This document shows positions 9,190-17,722 of a DNA stretch of 64,000 nt, piece after piece (position 1 is the first letter of the stretch; each line of letters starts with the position of its first letter). Under the pieces are notes generated by a model, which ran no database searches, was not told where the DNA came from, and saw only the letters and a program-made list of their open reading frames with translations. Source of the stretch: an uncultured Clostridium sp. (GTDB lineage Bacteria; Bacillota_I; Bacilli_A; RF39; UBA660); the NCBI GenBank assembly GCA_902493795.1, contig CABUQZ010000008.1, positions 9,365 to 73,364 of the forward strand. The letters run 5' to 3'. The position numbers and the translations under genes were made by a program.

Positions 9190-9290
9190 ATGAATTATGT
9201 TAGGGGAGGAAAAGTCATTCACAACAAATCACACACTAGAATTAGAAAACGAATCTTCAACTATACTTGGAAGATTGATAATTAACCATC
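9190..9290 (+). pseudogene. Truncated duplicate of the cotE gene
   Basis: Bases from about 9190 closely match the start region of the intact cotE gene (10254-10410): the same RBS region, then AAAAGTCATTCACAAC and on through the codons for ELEN...STILG. About 53 bases that encode the first 16 or so residues are missing between GGGGAGG and AAAAGTC. A short G/A-rich repeat at both ends of the missing piece suggests slippage. Similarity ends near 9287, so this is a non-functional remnant. Confidence 0.85.
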
Positions 9291-9313
9291 TGATTACCAC
9301 TAGTGATAAAAAA

Positions 9314-10006
9314 TTATCTTTTGTGGCGAGATATTACCAAATCAGCTTTAAGTTCTGCTAAATCCTGATAAAGAAGTTCATAACTTACAGGATTTCTTGT
9401 ACGATTTTGAATAGGTAAGATTACGTCATCTAAATGTATATTCCCTTCAAGACTATGAATTATCTTATAATTATCCATCTTAAATACATTGGTTTTCATA
9501 AAATCTTGCTCATTTTTTTTATCTCTAAAAAGCAAAAGTTTATCTTTCTTTTCTAAATCAGAGCATCTACAAATTGAAATAACATCAGTTCTTGTATCAT
9601 ATAAAGTTTTATCTAATATTTCAAAGCCATATGTTTTCAAAAGATATAATAAAAATGGTTTTCTTTGTTTATCGTGTACACCTAAAAAATCATACCCATT
9701 ATTTAAGCAAAGATCAATCCAGCTTGCCACTAAAAAAGACCCAATATTTAAATTTCTATACTCTTCTACAACATTTATTCCTATGAAATAACTTGATTTT
9801 GTCTTGTGATCTAAATAGAAATACAAATGTCCTTGTTGTCTTAACTCTCCATTAATTTTTGTAAAAACACTAAGAAAGTATTTAGGACGATTTGATCCAT
9901 CATCAATAGATCTTTTTAAATAAAGATCTTGATTATAATCCCCAGAAAAAAAGCCTTCATGATATAGTTTTCTATCTCCAATAGCTAAATCTTCAATTTT
10001 TCCCAT
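9314..10006 (-). CDS. GNAT-like acetyltransferase
   Basis: This protein of about 230 residues reads leftward. The best start is the ATG at 10006, with TTGGAG upstream; the frame also holds a TTG at 10021. Its middle contains a GNAT-like core: SYFIGINVVEEYRNLNIGSFLVASWIDLCLNNGYD, where RNLNIGS stands in for the acetyl-CoA loop Q/RxxGxG/A, then FLLYLLKTYGFEI. The C-terminal 90 residues are not part of the common GNAT fold. It is the only minus-strand gene here apart from lexA. It lies between the broken and intact cotE copies, so it may have arrived when that block was duplicated. The substrate is unknown. Confidence 0.65.
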   Translation of the reverse strand: MGKIEDLAIGDRKLYHEGFFSGDYNQDLYLKRSIDDGSNRPKYFLSVFTKINGELRQQGHLYFYLDHKTKSSYFIGINVVEEYRNLNIGSFLVASWIDLCLNNGYDFLGVHDKQRKPFLLYLLKTYGFEILDKTLYDTRTDVISICRCSDLEKKDKLLLFRDKKNEQDFMKTNVFKMDNYKIIHSLEGNIHLDDVILPIQNRTRNPVSYELLYQDLAELKADLVISRHKR

Positions 10007-10275
10007 AAGAAACATCTCCAAAATAATTATTTATTATTATCAAGCTATATGTGCTTAAAAATGATTATACCTAAATTAGAAAGTATTTTCAATAAAATAT
10101 ATCATATATAGTAAGGCATTAATTTCAAATGTTTTGATAAAACGAAATAAGTAAATTTTAAATGGAAAAAATAAGAAAAGAAAATTAATAAAAAAATATA
10201 GACAAATTAAAATGACTACATTTTTTATTTAACTTTAGACTTCTTATTGCATAAACTATGTTAGAGGAGGGAAAT

Positions 10276-10773
10276 ATGTCTAGCTTTAAAGAAATTGTAA
10301 CAAAAGCTGTTGTTGGAAAAGGGAAAAAGTCATTCACAACAGATCATATACTAGAATTAGAAAACGAACCTTCAACTATACTTGGATGCTGGATAATTAA
10401 CCATGTGTTTAAAGGTACTAAAGAAAAAGATGCTGTAAGAGTAGAAGGAACATTTGATACTAATGTTTGGTATTCTAAAAACAACAACACAGAAACAGAA
10501 GTAGTTAAACAAACAGTTAATTATAGCGAATTAGTCCCAATTAAAACAGAAGAAGATTATGATGGTCAAGATGAAATAATAGTTAGAATGATAAAACAAC
10601 CAACATGTCTAAAAGCAGAAATTAAAGATAAAAAAATCGAATATCAAATAGAAGAAACTATAGCAGCAGAACTTGTTGGGGATGCCAAAATAAGAGTAGG
10701 TATTGATCAAGTAGAAGAAACAGAAACAGACGAAGAAATAAATGACGAAATAAAAGAAGACTTCTTAAAATAG
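10276..10773 (+). CDS. cotE: CotE-like outer spore coat protein
   Basis: This 165-residue protein starts at the ATG at 10276, directly after GAGGAGGGAAAT; an earlier in-frame ATG at 10258 lies upstream of that RBS. It matches Bacillus CotE along its length: FKEIVTKAVVGKGKK, STILGCWIINHVF, VEGTFDTNVWYS, TEVVKQTVNY, IVRMIKQPTCL, AAELVGDAKIRV, then an acidic tail. In Bacillus, CotE is made in the mother cell under sigma-E and organises the outer coat. sigE occurs in this same window. A truncated second copy lies at 9190-9290. Confidence 0.9.
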   Translation: MSSFKEIVTKAVVGKGKKSFTTDHILELENEPSTILGCWIINHVFKGTKEKDAVRVEGTFDTNVWYSKNNNTETEVVKQTVNYSELVPIKTEEDYDGQDEIIVRMIKQPTCLKAEIKDKKIEYQIEETIAAELVGDAKIRVGIDQVEETETDEEINDEIKEDFLK

Positions 10774-10785
10774 TCTTCTTAATTC

Positions 10786-11406
10786 TTAACTAAATTTTCT
10801 ATATAAGCCTATAGCTTTTCCTAAAATAGTAACGTCATCTAAAATTATAGGAGCCATAGTGTCATTTTCAGGTTGTAATCTAATATGACCTTGTTCTTTA
10901 TAGAAAGTTTTTAAAGTAACTTCGTTTTCACTAGTCATAGCAGCAACAATTTCACCATTGTTTGCTGTTTTCTTTTTTTCGATTAATACAATATCTCCAT
11001 CTCTAATTCCTTTATTAATCATTGAAGTACCCTTAACATTTAAGGCAAATACGCTAGCTTTTCTAGGGATTAGTTCAATAGGAATAGAGAAAAGTTCATT
11101 AGGGTTTTCAATAGCTTCAATAGGACTACCTGCTGTAATTGTACCAATAAGTGGAATACTAACAACTCCATTATCACTTTCTAAATACTCGTTTGGAACA
11201 AGTAACTCAATTGTTCTGTTTTTAGCTTTTCCTTTTCTTATGTATCCTTTGCTTTCAAGTTTTTCAAGATGAAAGTGTGTTGTAGCAGGAGAACTTAAAT
11301 TAAGAGCTTTACCTATTTCCCTAACAGTAGGAGGAAAACCTTCCTTTGCAATAAACTTTTTAATAGTGTCCAAAATAACCTTTTGCTTTTCTGTAAGTGT
11401 TTCCAT
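10786..11406 (-). CDS. lexA: LexA SOS repressor
   Basis: This repressor has about 206 residues from the ATG at 11406, with AGGTGG upstream. The N-terminal winged HTH is present (TVREIGKALNLSSPATTHFHLEKLE). The self-cleavage Ala-Gly is in TITAGSPIEA (about residue 89). The catalytic Ser is in KGTSMINKG (about residue 126) and the Lys in VTLKTF (about residue 164). Its promoter on the minus strand has TTGACA overlapping a LexA-box-like palindrome, so autoregulation is very likely. It is convergent with cotE (12 bp between stops) and divergent from the gene at 11530. Confidence 0.95.
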   Translation of the reverse strand: METLTEKQKVILDTIKKFIAKEGFPPTVREIGKALNLSSPATTHFHLEKLESKGYIRKGKAKNRTIELLVPNEYLESDNGVVSIPLIGTITAGSPIEAIENPNELFSIPIELIPRKASVFALNVKGTSMINKGIRDGDIVLIEKKKTANNGEIVAAMTSENEVTLKTFYKEQGHIRLQPENDTMAPIILDDVTILGKAIGLYRKFS

Positions 11407-11424
11407 ATATACCACCTCAAGCTC

Positions 11425-11496
11425 ATATTAACATAATTATAATGATATGTCAAACAATTGTTTCATATTGACTTTTATCTTGAAAAATGGTATTTT
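11425..11496. promoter_or_regulatory. Divergent promoters sharing a LexA operator
   Basis: CAAACAATTGTTTC (11451-11464) is a near-perfect palindrome like the Firmicute SOS box (GAACnnnnGTTC type). On the minus strand, TTGACA (11448-11453) and TAATAT (11425-11430) are spaced by 17 bp and drive lexA. On the plus strand, TTGACT (11468-11473) and TATTTT (11491-11496), also 17 bp apart, would drive the gene at 11530. The box overlaps the lexA -35 and lies just upstream of the other, so both genes may belong to the SOS regulon. Confidence 0.75.
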
Positions 11497-11529
11497 AATA
11501 CCCTGCCTTAATTAAAGAAGGTGAGAAAA

Positions 11530-12285
11530 ATGAATAATGCAACATTATTGTATGTCATAAAAAGTCAGGATGAAACAAAAAGCTTAAGATTAGAAAATGA
11601 AACACTATATTCAGTCGATATGTACACATCACAATTTAAAAATCAAGAGGATTTTATTAATAACTATCCAAACAAAGAAAAAATCTATAGTTTTGAAAAA
11701 CAAAATGGTGCAAAAGATGGAAAACTAGTAGTAGCATACGCAAAAAGCACAGAAGAAAAAGAAAATATAGAGCCACTTTTTGATAATCAAGAAGATTTTA
11801 TCTTTAAAGATGACCCATATGAAGGAAGATTAACTGAAATAGAAAAAGCAAGGAAATTGTTATTCAACAGTAAAAACCAGCTATTTGCAAGATTAATATT
11901 AAAAAACAACACATTAGGAAGAGAATTAAATAAGTTAATCGATTTAACAAACGAAGAAAATGACTATATAACAAAACTTGGATTTACAACAATTTATGTA
12001 AATAACAAATACTATATAAGTTTCAAATCACTTCTTGAATACAGAATAAAAGAAGATAAACTAGGATATCTAAGAAATGCCTATCAGGAAATGTTAAATG
12101 TTTTAAAATCTAGAATGATGTTTCTAGATGATGATACATTCTATTTCTATAATAGACAGCTAAGAATAATAATAAAAAAATATAAGGAATTAATTAATTC
12201 ACTAACAGTTAAAAATTTAAAAATAAATAAAATAAGAAAAGATACATTCTATGTCTTAAAAAGAAAAGAAAAAAGAAGATATTAA
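11530..12285 (+). CDS. Hypothetical protein divergent from lexA
   Basis: I do not recognise this family. The protein is about 251 residues, soluble, Lys-rich and probably helical in its C-terminal half (ends KRKEKRRY). The start is the ATG at 11530, preceded by GAAGGTGAG. It is transcribed divergently from lexA from a promoter that abuts the LexA box, so it may be damage-inducible; that is inference from position alone. Codon use is the same as its neighbours. No catalytic motif is visible. Confidence 0.7.
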   Translation: MNNATLLYVIKSQDETKSLRLENETLYSVDMYTSQFKNQEDFINNYPNKEKIYSFEKQNGAKDGKLVVAYAKSTEEKENIEPLFDNQEDFIFKDDPYEGRLTEIEKARKLLFNSKNQLFARLILKNNTLGRELNKLIDLTNEENDYITKLGFTTIYVNNKYYISFKSLLEYRIKEDKLGYLRNAYQEMLNVLKSRMMFLDDDTFYFYNRQLRIIIKKYKELINSLTVKNLKINKIRKDTFYVLKRKEKRRY

Positions 12286-12370
12286 ATGTGTCTTTTTTTT
12301 TAATATTTTGTTAATTTAGTAGATTTAATATTTAATAATGTTATAAAATGAATATGAAGAAGATGGTATT

Positions 12371-13255
12371 ATGAAGTATTTAGAAGAATATTTAAAATTT
12401 TTAAGATATCAAAAAAATTATTCTAAGCAAACTATAGATAGTTATGAAGAAGATTTAGTAGAATTTTTAGATTTTACAAGTAAAGAAAATCTCGAAATTC
12501 TAGATGTAAAATATGAAGATATTAGATTTTTTTTGATGGAACTAGATGAAAAGAAAAATAAAGCTACAACTATTTCAAGAAAACTAAGTTCTCTAAGAGG
12601 ATTTTACAAGTATCTAATAAACAAGGATTATACTAAAAATAATCCATTTACTTTAATAAAATCTCCTAAAAAAGAAAAGAAACTTCCAAGATTTTTCTAT
12701 TATAACGAACTAGAAGAAATGTTTGATTCAATAGATATTTCAACACCACTAGGAGAACGTAATAGATTAATACTTGAAGTGTTGTACGCATCAGGTGTTC
12801 GTGTAAGTGAACTAGTTAATATGAAAGTAAAGGATATAAATGACGAAGAAATAAAAGTCTTAGGAAAAGGAAATAAAGAAAGAATTACAAGAATTGGAGA
12901 TTATGCAAAAGAAATACTTGATTTATATCTAAACGATGGTTATTTAAAATTGAATAAAAATAATAGCGAGTATTTATTCTTAAATAATAATGGAGGACAA
13001 CTTACAACAAGGGGAGTTAGATATATCCTTGATGAAATAATAAAAAACACGACGATAAGAAAGAAAATTTCCCCACATATGCTTCGTCATAGTTTTGCAA
13101 CACATTTATTAAATGAAGGATGTGACATCTTATCAGTTCAAGAACTTTTGGGACACGAAAGCCTAACTGCTACAGCAATATATACTCATGTTACCACTGA
13201 TAGATTAAAAGATGTATATTTAAAAGCTCATCCAAGAGCAAGAAAGGATAAATAA
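12371..13255 (+). CDS. Tyrosine recombinase, XerC/XerD type
   Basis: This 294-residue site-specific recombinase has an N-terminal SAM-like DNA-binding domain (about residues 1-85) and a catalytic domain. Catalytic residues are visible: Arg in ASGVRVSEL (about residue 142), Lys in the beta-hairpin GKGNKER, HMLRH (about residues 237-241), GH in LLGHES (about residue 263) and Tyr in TAIYTHV (about residue 272). Its length and lack of extra domains fit a chromosomal Xer enzyme that resolves dimers rather than a phage integrase. Its gene abuts tdk by 1 bp. Which of XerC or XerD it is cannot be decided by eye. It is the only full recombinase in the window and could in principle act on the cassettes behind ppdK. 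Confidence 0.9.
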   Translation: MKYLEEYLKFLRYQKNYSKQTIDSYEEDLVEFLDFTSKENLEILDVKYEDIRFFLMELDEKKNKATTISRKLSSLRGFYKYLINKDYTKNNPFTLIKSPKKEKKLPRFFYYNELEEMFDSIDISTPLGERNRLILEVLYASGVRVSELVNMKVKDINDEEIKVLGKGNKERITRIGDYAKEILDLYLNDGYLKLNKNNSEYLFLNNNGGQLTTRGVRYILDEIIKNTTIRKKISPHMLRHSFATHLLNEGCDILSVQELLGHESLTATAIYTHVTTDRLKDVYLKAHPRARKDK

Positions 13256-13256
13256 A

Positions 13257-13844
13257 ATGGCAAAATTATATTTTAGATATGGTGCAATGAATAGTGGTAA
13301 GTCAACTCTTTTACTACAAACATGTTATAATTACCAAGAAAATAATATGAAAGCAATAATTGTAAAAAGATCAATTGATACAAAAGGAAGTAACACTATA
13401 ACTTCAAGAATTGGAGTATCAAAAGAAGTTGATTTGCTTCTTAACGATGACGATGACATCTATGAAATAGTAAAAAAGAAATTTCGTAAAGTAAATTGTG
13501 TTTTAGTAGATGAAGCTCAGTTCTTATCTAGAAAACAAGTTGACGAATGTATGAAGATAGTAACAGATTTAGATATACCAGTAATTTGTTATGGACTAAG
13601 AACAGACTTTTTAACAAATGGCTTTGAAGGTTCAACAAGACTCTTACAGATAGCTCACACCATTGAAGAGATGAAAACAATATGTAAATGTGGAAGAAAA
13701 GCAATATATAACGCAAGATATAAAGATGGTAAAATGATAACAAAAGGATCACAAGTAGCAATTGATGGTGAAAAAAATGTAACATATGTATCAATGTGTG
13801 CAAAGTGTTACGAAAAAGAGAAAAATAAAATTGATAAGAAATAA
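13257..13844 (+). CDS. tdk: Thymidine kinase, type II
   Basis: This 195-residue salvage enzyme phosphorylates thymidine. The P-loop is GAMNSGKST (about residues 9-17). The DEAQF Walker B-like motif is at about residues 87-91. The lid and substrate region (FEGSTRLLQIA) is conserved. The zinc site is formed by ICKCG (about residues 142-146) and MCAKC near the C-terminus. Length and motif order match Gram-positive Tdk. It starts 1 bp after the recombinase stop and 36 bp before the SecA-like gene. Confidence 0.95.
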   Translation: MAKLYFRYGAMNSGKSTLLLQTCYNYQENNMKAIIVKRSIDTKGSNTITSRIGVSKEVDLLLNDDDDIYEIVKKKFRKVNCVLVDEAQFLSRKQVDECMKIVTDLDIPVICYGLRTDFLTNGFEGSTRLLQIAHTIEEMKTICKCGRKAIYNARYKDGKMITKGSQVAIDGEKNVTYVSMCAKCYEKEKNKIDKK

Positions 13845-13880
13845 GCATTATGATAAAATAAAAATATAATAGGTGATTAT

Positions 13881-16800
13881 ATGAGTATGATTGATAAAGA
13901 ATTAGAAAAAATTAAACATAGTGATATAAAAAGATTTGAAAGAGTCTTACAAGTAATTGATAAATACGAAAAATCTTTACAAGAAGACTTTGACAATAAC
14001 TTAGAACTAATTTTAGGAGATATATTTATTCCAATACTTGAAGAAGTAAATAAAAACGAAAAATTGATAGCACTAAGTACAAAAGTAGTAACACATAATG
14101 GAAAAACTTATAAAATACCAACTAATTTCTTAACAATATTTCATAAATCATACATTAATAATCCTGAATTAAAACAAGAATATGAAAACAGACTAAAAAT
14201 GTGGTTTGCTGATAAAACAGAACAATTAAGAAGAGCAATAAAAGATGTAAATAATTATGATGATATAGAAAAAATAATGCCTAGTTCTTTTGCTTTAGCA
14301 TCTCTTGCCCTAACAAGTTTTCATAAAAATCCAAATATGATTTTAAGAGACGTTCAAAAAATGGCTGGAATTGCTATTAGTGAAGGAAGTATTACTGAAC
14401 TAGGAACAGGTGAAGGTAAAACATTATCTGGAGTGTTGCCAACATTTTTACAAGCCTTAAGAGGAAAAGGAGTACATGTAATTACTGCTAACCCATATCT
14501 TGCAAAACGTGATTTTGAAGAAACACTACCAATATACGAAGGGCTTGGCTTAACATCAGGATACCTTCCAGATAGTGAAGAGCAACTTGCTGAAATAGAA
14601 GGACTAGATAAGACAAAACTTACTGCATATGATAGAATAAAATTACAAAGAAAACTAAAAGTTTATAAACAAGAAGCTTATAAAAGTGATATAACATATG
14701 GTTCTAAACAGACATTTGCCTTTGATTATTTAAGAGATAACACAGTATCAAAACAGGAAGACATGATACAGCGAATTGATCGCCCAGGTTTTGCCTTAAT
14801 TGATGAAGTAGATGATGCCTTAATTGATGATGCAGAAGTACCTTATAGAATAGCAGTAACAACTCCAATGTATAAAGAAAATATGTCATTAAGAGATTTG
14901 TGTATTATGCAAAATATTTCCTATGATGAAATATACCCACAAGTCTCTACAATGGATATAAATATAGATAACTTATCATTTGAAGAAGCAAGATATATAT
15001 CAAGAACATTTGGAAAAAGAGAGCTTCTAGTAGATCCAAGAAGATATCAAGAAGCTGCAGAAAGATTTTTTAAAACACAAAAAGTATTAGTGACAGAAGA
15101 TAATAAATATGGATTTAAAACAGGAAAAGAACTATTTGAAGCCTTATCAAATGAAGAAAAATATGATGTAGAAGAAGTAATAAAAACATATGGAATAATT
15201 TTAAGTAGAGAATTAAGAGACTATAAAATATCTGATAAATGTATTGAAGACTTCTTAAGATACTGTTATTTTTCTTTCCAAATAAACTCAGAAGTACTAT
15301 TAAATCAAAAAAGAATAGAAAATGATCCTAACTATAAAAAAGACGAAGATTACATAATAATGACAAATGGTAAAATGAAAGTCACTATGAAGGGTGCTAA
15401 TAGAATATTAAGTGATAAAAACTATCCTGATTTTATCAATGATTATAATATGTATCTAAGTGCAGTTTCAAGTGAGTCAGCAACTCTACTTCATTACTTT
15501 CAACAAGCAGTTATTGCAAATCTTCTTATGGAAAAAGGAAAAGACTATATTGTTGAAGATGGTGTTGTAAAAACATTAAAAAACGGAAGAATTCAAAGTG
15601 GATCATCTTATTCTAATGGACTTCATCAAGCATTGGAAATAAAAGAGAATATCCCATTTGAAAAACGAACAAAAGAATCAACTGCGTCATCTACAATTAC
15701 CCAAAAAGATTATTATTCCAGATATGATATGTTTAGTGGAATGACTGGAACATCATCAAAAGAAGTATTTGGAGAAATATTTGGAAAAAGTACAGTTGAA
15801 ATTCCAAGGCACTCATTCTATAGCTTTTACGGAAGAAGAAAAAAAAGTGATGCTAAAGAGCCAATTGGAGTAGAAAATAAAGATACAAAATTTGCTCTTA
15901 CTTTAGAAGATAAGATAAATTTAATTGTAAATTCAATAACTGAATCTTTAAATTCTAATCCAAAACAACCAATATTATTAGTAGTATCCGATGTAAATGA
16001 AATAAAATTATTACAAAGAGTCTTACAAGAAAAAGGAATTTTATTCAACACCTTAACTGCAACAACACCTAAAGAAGATGAAGCATTAATCATTGCTAGG
16101 GCAGGGCTTCCTGGAATGGTAACTATTTCAACTGAAATGGCAGGTCGTGGAACAGATATAAAAATAGGTGGAGATAGAGAAACTATAATAGATATAGCAA
16201 CAGAAAGACACATTAGACAATTAGAAAAGAAGGTTAAACATCCATTACAATTCTCATCAGTTGAAAAAGAGTTTTTAAGAAATAAAGTAGAACAAGCATT
16301 AATCTCATCTAAAACAGTAAATTTATGGACAAAAGAAGACGAAAAAAATAGAAGAGATATGATGGAGAAAACAGGTCTTAAAGTAATATCAAGCGGCTTC
16401 TTTAAAATGACAAGAATTGATAGACAACTAGAAGGAAGAACAGGAAGAAATGGTCTTTCAGGAGTATGTGAAAGATTTGCAACCCCAGATGATTTAAAAA
16501 GATTAGGAATTTCTTCATTTAATATGAAAGATTCAATAGTGGACTTCTTTAAAAAATTTAAAAGAAATATAGATGGCTCATTAGACCTTGACAAGAAGTC
16601 TTACGAATTAGCGCTTTCAAAAGTATTAGCAATGCAAAAAAACATTGAATCACAAATAAAAGAAAGAATAAAAAATACACAAAAACTTGATAGCTACGCA
16701 ACAAAAGCAGTAGAAGAATATAGAGATCAAAGAAGAAGAATAATTTGTGATTCAGTTGATAAACAGCCATTAATTGAAAGTATAATTGAAGAAGCAACGG

Positions 16801-17642
16801 ATGGAATAATATCATCATATATAGAAGATAAAGAATTAACAAAAGAAGATTTAACAAAAAGAATATCTAGTAGTGACTTAAATGTAAATATTAATGGTAT
16901 TTCATTAGAAGTAAAGCAATATTTAGGTATAACATTTGATCCTAATATCGTAAGTAAAAGCAATATAAATCTTTTAGAACTAAGGGATGCAATTATTAGA
17001 ACAGCAAAAGCAAGATTTACTGAATTAAAAGATGTTAATACAAAAAACGCATTACTGACAAGAAATGATTATATGATTTCCAATATACCTGAGGTATTAG
17101 AACATAGCTTTACTGTAAGAAATTTAACTTCTATGTCCATGGGAATGGAAGGACAAGCTGACTACGAAGCTAATATGGAATTTGCAAATTCTAAACGTCG
17201 ATTACAAATTGAAGCAAGTAAAGAAGGAGCAAAAAAACTTCTTGGAATACCTCTTTCAATAGAAGAGTTTAAAAGTTTAGAGGCAATAAAGAAAAATCTA
17301 TTTGAAATAAAAGTAGATAAATCTAAAGAAAAAGAAAAAGAGTTTGAAGTAACTAAAACAAAATATAATGAAAATAATGTTGGAGTTATTGCAAGATTAA
17401 AAGCAATAAAGGCAAAAATTGATGAAAGAAATCAAAGACAATTACAAAAAATAGAACACGATATAGATAAAGCGGAAAAAAAAGGAAACCCTATTGATAT
17501 TAAAGAATTGTATTCAAGACTTGACGTAAGACCTATGAAATTTATAGAAGTTATGGTGGATGGCAAAAATGTAAGCAAACTCGTACTAGTAAGGGAAAGA
17601 AAACAATTAACAGAAAATGATAAAAGAGCATCTCTTCATTGA
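13881..17642 (+). CDS. Large divergent SecA-like preprotein translocase ATPase
   Basis: This 1253-residue SecA homologue is much longer than the usual 780-900 residues. Motor motifs are present but altered. Walker A reads LGTGEGKT (about residue 175) instead of KTGEGKT. Next come ANPYLAKRD, TYGSKQTFAFDYLRDN and the DEAD-like DEVDDALIDDA (about residue 307) in place of DEVDSILIDEA. SGMTGT, TISTEMAGRGTDIKIGG (about residue 754) and QLEGRTGRNG follow. An extra N-terminal part of about 150 residues precedes the motor. The C-terminal 350 residues are charged and partly coiled coil, with no zinc-binding CxC tail. It is probably an accessory SecA (SecA2-like) for special cargo. A canonical SecA should exist elsewhere. 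Confidence 0.85.
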   Translation: MSMIDKELEKIKHSDIKRFERVLQVIDKYEKSLQEDFDNNLELILGDIFIPILEEVNKNEKLIALSTKVVTHNGKTYKIPTNFLTIFHKSYINNPELKQEYENRLKMWFADKTEQLRRAIKDVNNYDDIEKIMPSSFALASLALTSFHKNPNMILRDVQKMAGIAISEGSITELGTGEGKTLSGVLPTFLQALRGKGVHVITANPYLAKRDFEETLPIYEGLGLTSGYLPDSEEQLAEIEGLDKTKLTAYDRIKLQRKLKVYKQEAYKSDITYGSKQTFAFDYLRDNTVSKQEDMIQRIDRPGFALIDEVDDALIDDAEVPYRIAVTTPMYKENMSLRDLCIMQNISYDEIYPQVSTMDINIDNLSFEEARYISRTFGKRELLVDPRRYQEAAERFFKTQKVLVTEDNKYGFKTGKELFEALSNEEKYDVEEVIKTYGIILSRELRDYKISDKCIEDFLRYCYFSFQINSEVLLNQKRIENDPNYKKDEDYIIMTNGKMKVTMKGANRILSDKNYPDFINDYNMYLSAVSSESATLLHYFQQAVIANLLMEKGKDYIVEDGVVKTLKNGRIQSGSSYSNGLHQALEIKENIPFEKRTKESTASSTITQKDYYSRYDMFSGMTGTSSKEVFGEIFGKSTVEIPRHSFYSFYGRRKKSDAKEPIGVENKDTKFALTLEDKINLIVNSITESLNSNPKQPILLVVSDVNEIKLLQRVLQEKGILFNTLTATTPKEDEALIIARAGLPGMVTISTEMAGRGTDIKIGGDRETIIDIATERHIRQLEKKVKHPLQFSSVEKEFLRNKVEQALISSKTVNLWTKEDEKNRRDMMEKTGLKVISSGFFKMTRIDRQLEGRTGRNGLSGVCERFATPDDLKRLGISSFNMKDSIVDFFKKFKRNIDGSLDLDKKSYELALSKVLAMQKNIESQIKERIKNTQKLDSYATKAVEEYRDQRRRIICDSVDKQPLIESIIEEATDGIISSYIEDKELTKEDLTKRISSSDLNVNINGISLEVKQYLGITFDPNIVSKSNINLLELRDAIIRTAKARFTELKDVNTKNALLTRNDYMISNIPEVLEHSFTVRNLTSMSMGMEGQADYEANMEFANSKRRLQIEASKEGAKKLLGIPLSIEEFKSLEAIKKNLFEIKVDKSKEKEKEFEVTKTKYNENNVGVIARLKAIKAKIDERNQRQLQKIEHDIDKAEKKGNPIDIKELYSRLDVRPMKFIEVMVDGKNVSKLVLVRERKQLTENDKRASLH

Positions 17643-17657
17643 GAAGCTCTTTTTTTT
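17624..17657 (+). terminator. Terminator overlapping the end of the SecA-like gene
   Basis: The stem AAGAGC-A-TCTC / GAGA-A-GCTCTT (one mismatch) has a 6-base loop and a run of T. It spans the last codons and the stop of the SecA-like gene. Confidence 0.8.
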
Positions 17658-17666
17658 GTTTTTCTC

Positions 17667-17696
17667 TTGCTTTTGATATATCGTTTTAGGTATAAT
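17667..17696 (+). promoter_or_regulatory. Likely ppdK promoter
   Basis: TTGCTT (17667-17672) and a perfect TATAAT (17691-17696) are 18 bp apart, just downstream of the preceding terminator and 26 bp before the ppdK start codon. Confidence 0.65.
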
Positions 17697-17722
17697 ATTA
17701 GACGTAGGAAAGGAATGATTAA

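Noticed and set aside
12371..13255. Phage or integron integrase serving the ppdK cassettes
   Set aside because: Length and domain layout fit a chromosomal Xer recombinase, and the gene is 7 kb from the cassettes among housekeeping genes. A role in trans cannot be excluded.
15827..16594. 255-residue minus-strand ORF within the SecA-like gene
   Set aside because: It lies wholly opposite a well-supported coding region and has no RBS or family likeness; the same holds for the other long minus-strand frames at 4446-5141, 10958-11272 and 55485-56597.
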